Assembly (NCBI GenBank): GCA_032718475.1
Contig: JAUCBJ010005874.1
Coordinates: 1-64,000 of the forward strand
Length of the DNA stretch: 64,000 nt
From: Nemertoderma westbladi
Taxonomy: Eukaryota > Xenacoelomorpha > Nemertodermatida > Nemertodermatidae
Reading direction: 5' to 3'
Below, one piece after another: positions 22,500-30,866 of the stretch; positions within the stretch are counted from its first letter, which is position 1; every line of letters starts with the position of its first letter. The position numbers and the translations under genes are program-made. The notes under the pieces were generated by a model. The model was not told where the DNA came from. It saw nothing but the letters and a program-made list of their open reading frames with translations, and ran no database searches.

Positions 22500-23411
22500 G
22501 TGGTTAATATTAATAGTACCGTATGGGACAACTCTAATCAAACCTTTATTACAGGGAATACTTTACCTAGTGGTAGTAATTTAAATTTAAATCAGAACGT
22601 CCCTAGTATTAATGTAGAAAATAATTCTAATATTAATGTAGCTACGCAAAATAATCCAATTAATCAAAGTAATAACCCAAATTCGAACTTACAAAATAAT
22701 TTAAGTAATGCAATAACACAAAATAATCTAAATAACTTAAATAATTCAGCGAGCCCGAATTTACAAAATAATTCAGATAGTGTAGTCGCGCAAGATAATT
22801 CAAATGATTTTGTTTCGAACGAACAAATTAATTCCATTTCCAATACGGGTGCTATTAATGTAAACGCGTCGGGCGTGTATGGCCAGACAGACGAGGGCCT
22901 GGTAGGCCACGTAGTTGGTAGGCAGGGAATAGCTGGGTTAGGTAGACCCAGCGAGGGCCTGGTAGGCCACGTAGTTGGTAGGCAGGGAATAGCTGGGTTA
23001 GGTAGACCCAGCGAGGGCCTGGTAGGCCACGTAGTTGGTAGGCAGGGAATAGCTGGGTTAGGTAGACCCAGCGAGGGCCTGGTAGGCCACGTAGTTGGTA
23101 GGCAGGAAATAGCTGGGTTAGGCAGACCCAGCGAGGGCCTGGTAGGCCACATAGTTGGTAGGCAGGGAGTAGAGGGCCTGGTAGGCCACGCAATAGCAGA
23201 GGGAGAGGCGGGGGTGAATAGACCCGACCGCGGTAGGCTTGATGTGTCGACTGGAGAGGGATATAGTAGCGGGGTGAGGAGTAGCGAAGTTAGATGTGGC
23301 GAATGGGGGGGGGGGGCTACGAGAACCCCACAACAGCGAGTTAGCGGCGAAAGGGGGGGGGGGCAGAGAGTGTCCCACAGCCGTCAGCGGATAATGCGAG
23401 GGCCGAACTAG
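22500..23411 (+). CDS. BEL ORF B, Asn-rich protein with 20-residue repeats
   Basis: A 303-codon frame. The first 120 residues are rich in Asn, Ser and Gln. Residues about 132-225 contain five 20-residue repeats of the type EGLVGHVVGRQGIAGLGRPS encoded by nearly identical 60-bp units. It follows ORF A by two bases in another frame, directly after a G13 tract, and contains two more poly-G tracts (23305-23316 and 23353-23363). It may be a continuation of ORF A joined by slippage or by an indel. No domain is recognised. Confidence 0.45.
   Translation: MVNINSTVWDNSNQTFITGNTLPSGSNLNLNQNVPSINVENNSNINVATQNNPINQSNNPNSNLQNNLSNAITQNNLNNLNNSASPNLQNNSDSVVAQDNSNDFVSNEQINSISNTGAINVNASGVYGQTDEGLVGHVVGRQGIAGLGRPSEGLVGHVVGRQGIAGLGRPSEGLVGHVVGRQGIAGLGRPSEGLVGHVVGRQEIAGLGRPSEGLVGHIVGRQGVEGLVGHAIAEGEAGVNRPDRGRLDVSTGEGYSSGVRSSEVRCGEWGGGATRTPQQRVSGERGGGQRVSHSRQRIMRGPN
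22893..23190. repeat. 60-bp tandem repeat inside BEL ORF B
   Basis: Four complete 60-bp units and a partial fifth start with GAGGGCCTGGTAGGCCAC, at 22893, 22953, 23013, 23073 and 23133. A shorter copy begins near 23173. Units differ by one or two bases. Unit length keeps the + frame and also opens - strand frames, which are shadows. Confidence 0.92.
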
Positions 23412-23554
23412 GTAAACCGCAACAACCGGCGACGGAAAGTAATAGGGGGATTGCGAGTATCCCCAGCGGCGTGTGACCGAGCAGAGAGAGACAGGTTGAC
23501 GTCGTAAGAGGGCGGACGAAGCGTCGAGCCCGATCAGAAGAGGGAAGAAGAACG

Positions 23555-23890
23555 GTGGGGTTTAACCGGGAGGTCGACGAGAGATCTCACGAGCGGGAAT
23601 GCTCCACTGAAAGGAGAAGAAGAGAAGACAGTAGTAGAGGTATCGCCGCGAACGATAGAAGAGCGAGGACGGATAGCGAGCCGTCGGTAGTTGAGATGAG
23701 AACGGAGAGTCAGTGGGGTCGGACTCCGGGAGATTGCCGTCGCCCCGGAGAGATGCGACCCGGCGAGGCGCACTACGCGCCGAGAGAGGGGTACGCGATG
23801 TACCGGTACGAAGATGAGAACAGTAGAGGGGGGGGGGGGTCGAAGAGAAACTTTCCGACGGAATACACCTATCGATCGAGAATACGGTAG
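23555..23890 (+). CDS. BEL Gag-region frame, Arg/Glu-rich fragment
   Basis: A hydrophilic frame that is actually open from about 23482. It starts here only with GTG, so it probably lacks its own start. It crosses a G12 tract (23828-23839), after which the main gag-pol frame becomes the better reading. It is likely a middle piece of the Gag region whose joins are disturbed at poly-G tracts. Confidence 0.35.
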   Translation: MGFNREVDERSHERECSTERRRREDSSRGIAANDRRARTDSEPSVVEMRTESQWGRTPGDCRRPGEMRPGEAHYAPREGYAMYRYEDENSRGGGGSKRNFPTEYTYRSRIR

Positions 23891-26800
23891 CCGCGGGGAG
23901 GATTATTCGAGAAGAATAAACTTCGATCCCGAACAACACTTGCAGACTGTAGGACATAATGTAGGCCTTACTGCACATACCGTAGGCCATACTGAGAGAG
24001 GCAATGTAGGCGATAGGATAGCGTGGACAACGGGATTAAACCCGGAAGTCGCGGAATACATACCGGCGGGTAGGCCAGAAGCTGATAGGCCTATACCGGT
24101 ACCAGCACAGCAGTATGACTACAGCATGCAGGGACATAACATATACCCAGGGGAGGGGGGAATTATTGCGGATAGGTGCATGGGCCCCAACATATTAACA
24201 TCAACCCCAGTACCAAACATACCGGTGGGGGGGGGGGGGGGGCAGGGTGACATTCCCCCATCACAATATCAACAATATACCCCGATAGGAGCAAGAACAA
24301 CAAGACCTTTAGATAAAAATAGGTCGTGTGACACAGAGATATGGAGGGGGCCGCTACCCCCGATGACATACCCAAGTCAGAGAAGATCGAGAAATAGGAC
24401 GGATGAACCGCACCAGACAGGGGAAACTATACAGCACCCGTCGAATCCATTGGAAGCGCAGGCGATGGGGATGGCCACGTTGATCGATGCGTTGAAAACG
24501 AGGATCGAGTTACCACCCGTGGAACCATTCAAATTCGATGGGAGCAGGCCGGAAGAATATCTACAGTTTCGGCGCATGTATAGTAACGAAATACTAACAA
24601 AAAACTTGACGCAGGCAGAGTGCCTAAAGTATCTACAGGTGTACACGGGAGGCCCAGCATACGACATCGTGAGGCAATATCAAGGAATAGAGGGCGGCTT
24701 CACGACAGCATGGCGGGCACTGGATAGGGAATACGGGCACCCGGCCAAGATCATCAGGCAGACGCTGAGAGGCATAACATCGGGTGGCCTACAGGATAAT
24801 CCCATTAGCATTAAGACGTTCGCTAACAAAGTCGAAAAGGCGCTAATTGTGCTGAAGACGCTAGACGCGCCGTACGAGCTCAATGCGTCCAACAACATCA
24901 CCACGATAGCGCAGGCACTACCAAACTGGCTGCGCAACAAGTGGAGGAAGATCGCCTTCTCCACTCGAGATAAGAAGGGTGCGGAACCGGGTTTAGAAGA
25001 AATGTCAAACTTCTTAAACTACGAGGCTGAACTAATAACTGACCCAGTCTATAGCGAAGACAGCCTGGGAAAGGGACCGAAGACAGACTACCATAGACCG
25101 AAACCAGAGCACAACACATCGAACGCATTACCGAAACTTAGGCAATCATTGCCATATGCAGCGACACAGGGGACTGCAAGTCCACAGCTAGCCGAGAATA
25201 AGACAACATCATGGAACGGACAGGGAAATAATAATAACACGAATAAACATAACCCCAGTACGTCCAATCGGCAAAACCCAAACAATAAGAATAGTAGGGA
25301 CTTTGGCACGAACGCAACTGCGATACGCAATGCACTCTATAAAGAGGGCTACGACCCAAAGAGCAAATGCCAGCTACACGCAAATGCGCTTCATCAAACT
25401 ATGAACTGCAGGTACTGGCAGGCGCTACCTAGGCAAGATCAGATAGACTATGCGTTCAGCAATAAAATCTGCTCGCGATGTGTAATGAGTGGACATAGAG
25501 CAAGGGAGTGTAAGGAGAAGCCAATGAAATTTGGTCAAAGGAGAGGCCAAACGATGGCGACGAGCACAGTAGGGGCGAAGAAGAGAGGAACGGTGCTACT
25601 TGGAGTAGTACCAGTACGAGTGATCGGGGAAGGCAATCGATCAGTAACAACACTAATGCTGGTTGATAGTGGAGCTGCCTTCACATTAGTCGAGGAATGG
25701 GTGGCCGAGGAGATAGGATTGAGAACGAGGCCAAGCAGAATGGCGGTAACAACCATCTCTAGCAAAGATGAGATCCTGGAAATGAGGACAGGACGGTGCG
25801 CAATTGCGGCAGTGGCACCAGGATGCGACTATGGGGCAACCATCGACCCCATCCAAGTGATAGAGTCAATTAATATCAATGCCAGGCGACCAACCAACAT
25901 CGAGGTTGAGCAGTACAAATTCCTGGACAACATTGACTTCTCAATCCCAGACGTGGACGTTAGGAAGGTATCCATCATAGTAGGTATGGACTGCCCAACA
26001 GCCCACGAAAGAATGCAAACGGTCTTCGGCGAAGACAAGCAGAGTGACCCAGTGGCCATATTAACACCATTCGGGTGGACACTGAGTGGTCCAATCAAGA
26101 GCAAGATACCATTTAGGATGTCGGAGACATCAGGATGCATGTTCGCGGGAACAATGCAGGAAATGAGTGACGAGGGAGCAGAGGAGCAGCTCAAAAGACT
26201 GCTCAGACAAGATTTCGAGGGACTGAAAGAAACCGGGGTCGGGACCTCGGTAGAAGACAAACAGGCATTACAAAGCGTGGAGGAATCAATGACGTGCGAT
26301 GAGGGACGGTATACTATAGGAATGGTATGGAAACTACCGAAGATACCGCTGCCCGACAATAGGGGGATGGTACTCACGAGACTCCGCAAACTGAAACAAA
26401 CACTAAAACGGAGCCCCGAGAAGAATGAGTACATCCACAGGACGATTAAGAAGTACGTCGAGAAAGGATGGGCCGTGGAGTTACCGGTCGACGAGCCGAA
26501 CACGGATAGAACATATTACCTGCCACTGCACGTGGCTTTAGATCCAAAGAAAGGTAAACTAAGGATGGTAGTCGACGCATCGGCAAAGACCGACGGAAAG
26601 TGCCTAAACGACTACCTGTTAGAAGGCCCAAACATTTACAATTCGGGCATAGAGGTGTTACTTAGATTTCGAAATGGGAAACACGCCTTCACGTGTGACA
26701 TAGAAGGCATGTTCAACCAAGTCCGTGTAACGGAAGAAGATAGCGACAGTCAACGCTTCTTATGGTATAACGGCGAAGAAGAACCACCGATAATACCAGC

Positions 26801-27011
26801 ATATAAGATGATAGTACAGAACATGGGGGCCAAGTCGTCTTCATTTACGACGACTATGGCAGTAAGAGACACAGTAAAGGGGAAGGAAGATAGATACAGT
26901 AGTAGGGCCGTCGATATGATTCGACGCGGCTTCTACGTAGAGACGGAATGGAGTCTGGAAATACGGTTAAGGAGATACTGGATACAGGGCGCGAGGTTCG
27001 CGACATCCTAA
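23814..27011 (+). CDS. BEL Gag-Pol: capsid-like, knuckle, protease, RT N-part
   Basis: A 1065-codon frame. Residues about 230-420 match the capsid-like region of BEL Gag (DUF1759 type, with EPFKFDG and a YLQFRRM-like helix). A CCHC zinc knuckle (CSRCVMSGHRAREC) lies near residue 553 and the aspartic protease active site VDSGA near residue 617. RT starts near residue 890 with LRMVVDASAK and TCDIEGMFNQV. The frame is lost at 26940-26942, inside the YxDD catalytic box, where about one base is missing, and then runs to a stop at 27011. RT therefore continues in the frame of 26948-28456. The start is uncertain because of the upstream G12 tract. Confidence 0.88.
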   Translation: MRTVEGGGGRRETFRRNTPIDREYGSRGEDYSRRINFDPEQHLQTVGHNVGLTAHTVGHTERGNVGDRIAWTTGLNPEVAEYIPAGRPEADRPIPVPAQQYDYSMQGHNIYPGEGGIIADRCMGPNILTSTPVPNIPVGGGGGQGDIPPSQYQQYTPIGARTTRPLDKNRSCDTEIWRGPLPPMTYPSQRRSRNRTDEPHQTGETIQHPSNPLEAQAMGMATLIDALKTRIELPPVEPFKFDGSRPEEYLQFRRMYSNEILTKNLTQAECLKYLQVYTGGPAYDIVRQYQGIEGGFTTAWRALDREYGHPAKIIRQTLRGITSGGLQDNPISIKTFANKVEKALIVLKTLDAPYELNASNNITTIAQALPNWLRNKWRKIAFSTRDKKGAEPGLEEMSNFLNYEAELITDPVYSEDSLGKGPKTDYHRPKPEHNTSNALPKLRQSLPYAATQGTASPQLAENKTTSWNGQGNNNNTNKHNPSTSNRQNPNNKNSRDFGTNATAIRNALYKEGYDPKSKCQLHANALHQTMNCRYWQALPRQDQIDYAFSNKICSRCVMSGHRARECKEKPMKFGQRRGQTMATSTVGAKKRGTVLLGVVPVRVIGEGNRSVTTLMLVDSGAAFTLVEEWVAEEIGLRTRPSRMAVTTISSKDEILEMRTGRCAIAAVAPGCDYGATIDPIQVIESININARRPTNIEVEQYKFLDNIDFSIPDVDVRKVSIIVGMDCPTAHERMQTVFGEDKQSDPVAILTPFGWTLSGPIKSKIPFRMSETSGCMFAGTMQEMSDEGAEEQLKRLLRQDFEGLKETGVGTSVEDKQALQSVEESMTCDEGRYTIGMVWKLPKIPLPDNRGMVLTRLRKLKQTLKRSPEKNEYIHRTIKKYVEKGWAVELPVDEPNTDRTYYLPLHVALDPKKGKLRMVVDASAKTDGKCLNDYLLEGPNIYNSGIEVLLRFRNGKHAFTCDIEGMFNQVRVTEEDSDSQRFLWYNGEEEPPIIPAYKMIVQNMGAKSSSFTTTMAVRDTVKGKEDRYSSRAVDMIRRGFYVETEWSLEIRLRRYWIQGARFATS

Positions 27012-28456
27012 AGGGATCCGGCTTTAACCTGACCAAATTCCAATCCAGTTCGGAAGAATTTATCAAAGCCATAGAGGACAGGAAACCAGAATCGACCATG
27101 GATAACCCCACAACAGCCAAAGGGCAGGACATGGCGATTAAGAGAACAGAATCTCAGCAGAAGGCATTGGGAATCGTGTGGGATAGAAAGACAGACGAAC
27201 TGAAGTATCAGCTGAGCCAGGAGGGCGCAGACATCCACACGAAGAGGGGCTATGTATCGTATATAGCAAGGATATACGATCCCCTAGGCCTAGCATCCCC
27301 ATTATTAGTCACGGGGAAACAGATACTCAAGAGAGTATACAAATTGAAAGATGAGTGGGACGTAGAGGTACCAGAGGAAATCAAGAGACAGTGGAGCAAG
27401 TGGACAGGAAACTTGGAGAAGATGGGAACATACAACATGCCGAGGGTGTATTTCCCGGATGGGAACATGACAAATCTGGACCTATACATGTTCTCCGACG
27501 CGTCGTTGGAAGCGTACGGAGCGGCACTCTACTTAGTACAACGAGAGGGGGCTCATAAGCCAAGGCTAGCCTTTAGCAAAGCAAAGTCAACGCCGCCAGA
27601 TTCAGCATCTGTTCCCAAGTTAGAATTGACAGCTGCGAGACTAGGAGTAAGAGCCACAGCCTACCTAGTGGATACTATTCCCAACATAGTGGAGACACAC
27701 TACTGGACGGACTCCATGGTAGTGCTTGGTTGGCTACACAACGAAAAGACGAGATACCCGATATTCGTCGCGAATAGAGTGGACGAAATAAGGGCGAGCA
27801 CAGAACTGGAAAGGTGGCACTACTGCCCAACAGACGAGAACCCAGCGGACTTGCTGTCGAGGGGCGTGGAACGCCACACTTTCCTGAAGAAGGAAGTATT
27901 GTGGCAACATGGGCCACAATTTCTAAGTGATAGGGAGGCCTGGCCGCCGATGAGGAAGGTGGACCCGGGCTCGGAAGTAGTATCAGAAGGAGAAGAGGGA
28001 GATTCAGAGGGAGAAGAGATATACTCCCAGATGGTGAGGGAGATTAGGGACGTGCAACCAGGAAGGGAACTGTGTGATAACCCAACGGATAAACTCCTCA
28101 GCTACAGTTCTAGTTGGTATAAGACCAAGAAACTAGTGGCGTATTGGAGAGCCTTCGGGAATTTCCTTGCGGGAGTCGGCAAGGACAAGAAAATCAGGAC
28201 AACCATAGATCTGGAGGGAGCGGCCAAGGCAGTGATCCGCTATGAACAACGGAAGAACTACGGCGACGAGGTGGAACGCGTCGGTAACCAACAGCACCTC
28301 CGACGGGACAGCGAGCTGATAATGCTGTCGCCACAACTCAATGACGACGGGATTCTAGTAATGAATTCTAGGGTGGGATACAACAATAGCATATTGGTAC
28401 CACCGAAACCCATCATCATTCCTACAGGATCGCCAATAGTCCACCAGATTATATGA
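26948..28456 (+). CDS. BEL Pol: RT C-part and RNase H
   Basis: This frame carries pol on after the break at the YxDD box. It encodes the BEL segment after RT (GLASPLLVTGK, with YDPLGL before it). RNase H follows, with FSDASLEAYGA for the first Asp, KLELTAARLG for the Glu, and YWTDSMVVLGWL for the next Asp. It ends at TGA 28454-28456, after which the same frame continues without any shift into the integrase zinc-binding segment. The stop therefore looks like a point change in one polyprotein. Confidence 0.88.
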   Translation: MESGNTVKEILDTGREVRDILKGSGFNLTKFQSSSEEFIKAIEDRKPESTMDNPTTAKGQDMAIKRTESQQKALGIVWDRKTDELKYQLSQEGADIHTKRGYVSYIARIYDPLGLASPLLVTGKQILKRVYKLKDEWDVEVPEEIKRQWSKWTGNLEKMGTYNMPRVYFPDGNMTNLDLYMFSDASLEAYGAALYLVQREGAHKPRLAFSKAKSTPPDSASVPKLELTAARLGVRATAYLVDTIPNIVETHYWTDSMVVLGWLHNEKTRYPIFVANRVDEIRASTELERWHYCPTDENPADLLSRGVERHTFLKKEVLWQHGPQFLSDREAWPPMRKVDPGSEVVSEGEEGDSEGEEIYSQMVREIRDVQPGRELCDNPTDKLLSYSSSWYKTKKLVAYWRAFGNFLAGVGKDKKIRTTIDLEGAAKAVIRYEQRKNYGDEVERVGNQQHLRRDSELIMLSPQLNDDGILVMNSRVGYNNSILVPPKPIIIPTGSPIVHQII

Positions 28457-28474
28457 GACTCCCACAAATCGATA

Positions 28475-29572
28475 TTGCATGGGGGCACCAACCGAACCCT
28501 CACAGAGATAAGGAGGACCTATTGGGTCAAACAATTAAGGAAGAAGGTTAAAGCGGTAGTGGGGCAGTGCCAGACCTGCCGACGGGCGAAGAAGGAGCGA
28601 GCCATACAGGAGATGGCGCCACTACCGGCGAGTAGGGTAAGACAGCACGACCCGCCATTTACGCATTGCGGTGTGGACATGTTCGGGCCGATAAAGATCA
28701 AGGTGATGCGACACACGGAGAAACGCTACGGTATTATGTTCGTATGCAACAATACGCGGGCGGTAGGGATAGAACTCGCCCAAGATGCAACCGCATCAGC
28801 GTTCATTAACGCCTTAGAAAGGTTTAGGGACCGCAAAGGTGGGACGATCGCAGTGATATACAGCGACAACGGCACCAACTTTGTGGGTGCAGAGAGTGAG
28901 ATGGCAGAGGCCCTGGACATCTTGGAGGGGGAAGAAGTCAAGGCAGCCATGAGGAGACGTCAAGTAAAGTGGGAGAGACGGACGCCGTATGCACCACATA
29001 CACTAGGATGCGTCGAGAGACTGGTGGGCAGTTCAAAGCGCCTAATGACGAAGCTAATGAACACCCACATGGTCACTGAGGACGTTTTATGGACAGTACT
29101 TGCGAAGTGCGAGGGGATCATTAATAGCAGACCGCTATATCCGGAGAATGATGACCCTGAGTCGTTAGACGTGCTGACGCCTAGCCATTTCCTGATGGAA
29201 AGGCCAGCGACCATCGATATGCGGGGTGTAGACCCAGATGACATACACTCCCGCCAAAGTTGGAAAGTCGCTAAAGCAATAAGCGCAGAGTATTGGAGGA
29301 GGTGGGTCGAGGAATACCTACCCACGCTCCATAAGCGAAGCAAGTGGAGGAAGCCGAACAGGGAGTTAAGAGAGGGAGATCTCGTAATCGTCACGGATGA
29401 TACTATCATCAACAACCAATGGCGGTTGGCGAGAGTTGTAGGCACCTACTCCGACGAGGACGGAAGAGTCCGATCGGTAGAAGTGCGAATAGGTGGAAAG
29501 ATAGGTGCGAAGGACAGAAAAACTTACAGGAGAGCTGTAGGTAAATGCTGTCTACTGGAAGGGGCACCTTAA
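28475..29572 (+). CDS. BEL integrase
   Basis: The integrase frame is open from 28457, directly after the TGA, and this segment has only a TTG at its start, so it is part of the polyprotein and not a separate gene. It shows an HHCC zinc-binding module (two His before and at LHGG, then CQTC). The DDE core has GVDMFGP, YSDNGTNFVG and GCVERLVG, with 49 residues between the second Asp and the Glu, a wide spacing typical of BEL/Pao. A GDLVIV-type C-terminal SH3-like strand region closes it. Integrase inserts the cDNA into host DNA. Confidence 0.9.
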   Translation: MHGGTNRTLTEIRRTYWVKQLRKKVKAVVGQCQTCRRAKKERAIQEMAPLPASRVRQHDPPFTHCGVDMFGPIKIKVMRHTEKRYGIMFVCNNTRAVGIELAQDATASAFINALERFRDRKGGTIAVIYSDNGTNFVGAESEMAEALDILEGEEVKAAMRRRQVKWERRTPYAPHTLGCVERLVGSSKRLMTKLMNTHMVTEDVLWTVLAKCEGIINSRPLYPENDDPESLDVLTPSHFLMERPATIDMRGVDPDDIHSRQSWKVAKAISAEYWRRWVEEYLPTLHKRSKWRKPNRELREGDLVIVTDDTIINNQWRLARVVGTYSDEDGRVRSVEVRIGGKIGAKDRKTYRRAVGKCCLLEGAP

Positions 29573-29611
29573 CAAAGTTAGTGAAAAGTTTAGTCGTCCA
29601 AGTTTTGGACT

Positions 29612-29624
29612 GAGGGGGGTGGGA
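29612..29624 (+). other. Polypurine-like tract just after BEL integrase
   Basis: GAGGGGGGTGGGA lies about 40 bp after the integrase stop, where a compact BEL element would have its polypurine tract and 3' LTR. Here no LTR follows. It may be a relic from before the accessory module was gained, or a central tract. Confidence 0.35.
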
Positions 29625-29689
29625 TTGAGGGCGAGACGCCCTTCCCACAAACAAAAAATAAAATAAAATAAAAATAAAAATAGTACATA

Positions 29690-30380
29690 GTAGGTACGCA
29701 GTTAGTAGGCAGAGAGTTAGTAAGAAGGAACGTAGTACCTAGTTAGTTAGTTAGTTAGTAGGTACGCAGTACCTAGAGTTAGTTAGAGAGTTAGTAGGTA
29801 CGTAGTACCTAGTTAGAGAATTAGTAGGTACGTAGTACCTAGTTAGAGAGTTAGTAGGTACGTAGTACCTAGTTAGAGAGTTAGTAGGTACGTAGTACCT
29901 AGTTAGAGAGTTAGTAGGTACGTAGTACCTAGTTAGAGAGTTAGTAGGTACGTAGTACCTAGTTAGAGAGTCAGTTAGAGGGTACGTAAGTACCGATAGT
30001 TAGTTAGAAAAGTTAGAGGGTACGTAGTACCAATAGTTAGTTAGAAAGTTAGAGGGTACATAGTACCGATAGTTAGAGAGTTAGAGGGTACGTAGTACCA
30101 ATAGTTAGTTAGAGAGTTAGAGGGTATGTAGTACCAATAGTTAGTTAGAGGGTACGTAGTACCGATAGTTAGAGAGTTAGAGGGTACGTAGTACCAATAG
30201 TTAGTTAGAGAGTTAGAGGGTACGTAGTACCGATAGTTAGAGAGTTAGAGGGTACGTAGTACCAATAGTTAGCGAGAGAGTTAGAGGGTACGTAGTTCCG
30301 TTAGTTAGAGTTAGAGGGTACGTAGTACCGTTAGTCAGAGTTAGAGTTAGAGGGTACGTAGTACCATTAGTTAGAGAGAG
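29690..30380. repeat. 30-bp GTACGTAGTACC array inside BEL
   Basis: The first half is a regular 30-bp repeat (GTTAGAGAGTTAGTAGGTAC then GTAGTACCTA). The second half is a looser form with AGAGGGTACGTAGTACC. Each unit holds the near-palindrome GGTACGTAGTACC. It separates pol from the accessory ORFs. No open frame of note crosses it. A further 485 bp to 30866 has no recognised feature. Confidence 0.9.
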
Positions 30381-30866
30381 AGAGAGTAAGAGGTAGAAGG
30401 GTATATAAGATATAGATATTAGTTAGCAGTAAGTAGCGTTAGTAGCGAGAAGGGGGGCATATGAGTACAGCTGGGTAAATCGTGTGGCCACACGACGTAT
30501 ACTGCTGTACTGCATAGACCCACAGAGTAGGCCAGAATGTGGATTAGAGAATAGAATAATCCATAGACAGTAGTAGGACAGTAGAATCGAAGTAAATAGA
30601 AAAATAAATAAAATAGGGCTAAAAATTGTAGAATAGTGGCAACACAAGGGAAGTTATTCTAGAACATAATAAAAGTAACGGACAGAAATCGAAATTAGGG
30701 TGTATTTACTAGCTTCAAAATTAATTAGGAATAATTTAGCTTAAAAGGCGCAGTTAAGTAGGAAGTAGGCCATTATCGAACTGTACAGAACATCCTAGAT
30801 ACATCACTCATCTGTATTGCGCCTTGGTAAGGCACCACCTTGCAGGTGAGCGAGTGAACGTTCGGA

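Noticed and set aside
28454-28456. Selenocysteine recoding of TGA
   Set aside because: No SECIS-like structure was recognised and the expected residue from the integrase family context is not Cys; deamination or readthrough is simpler.
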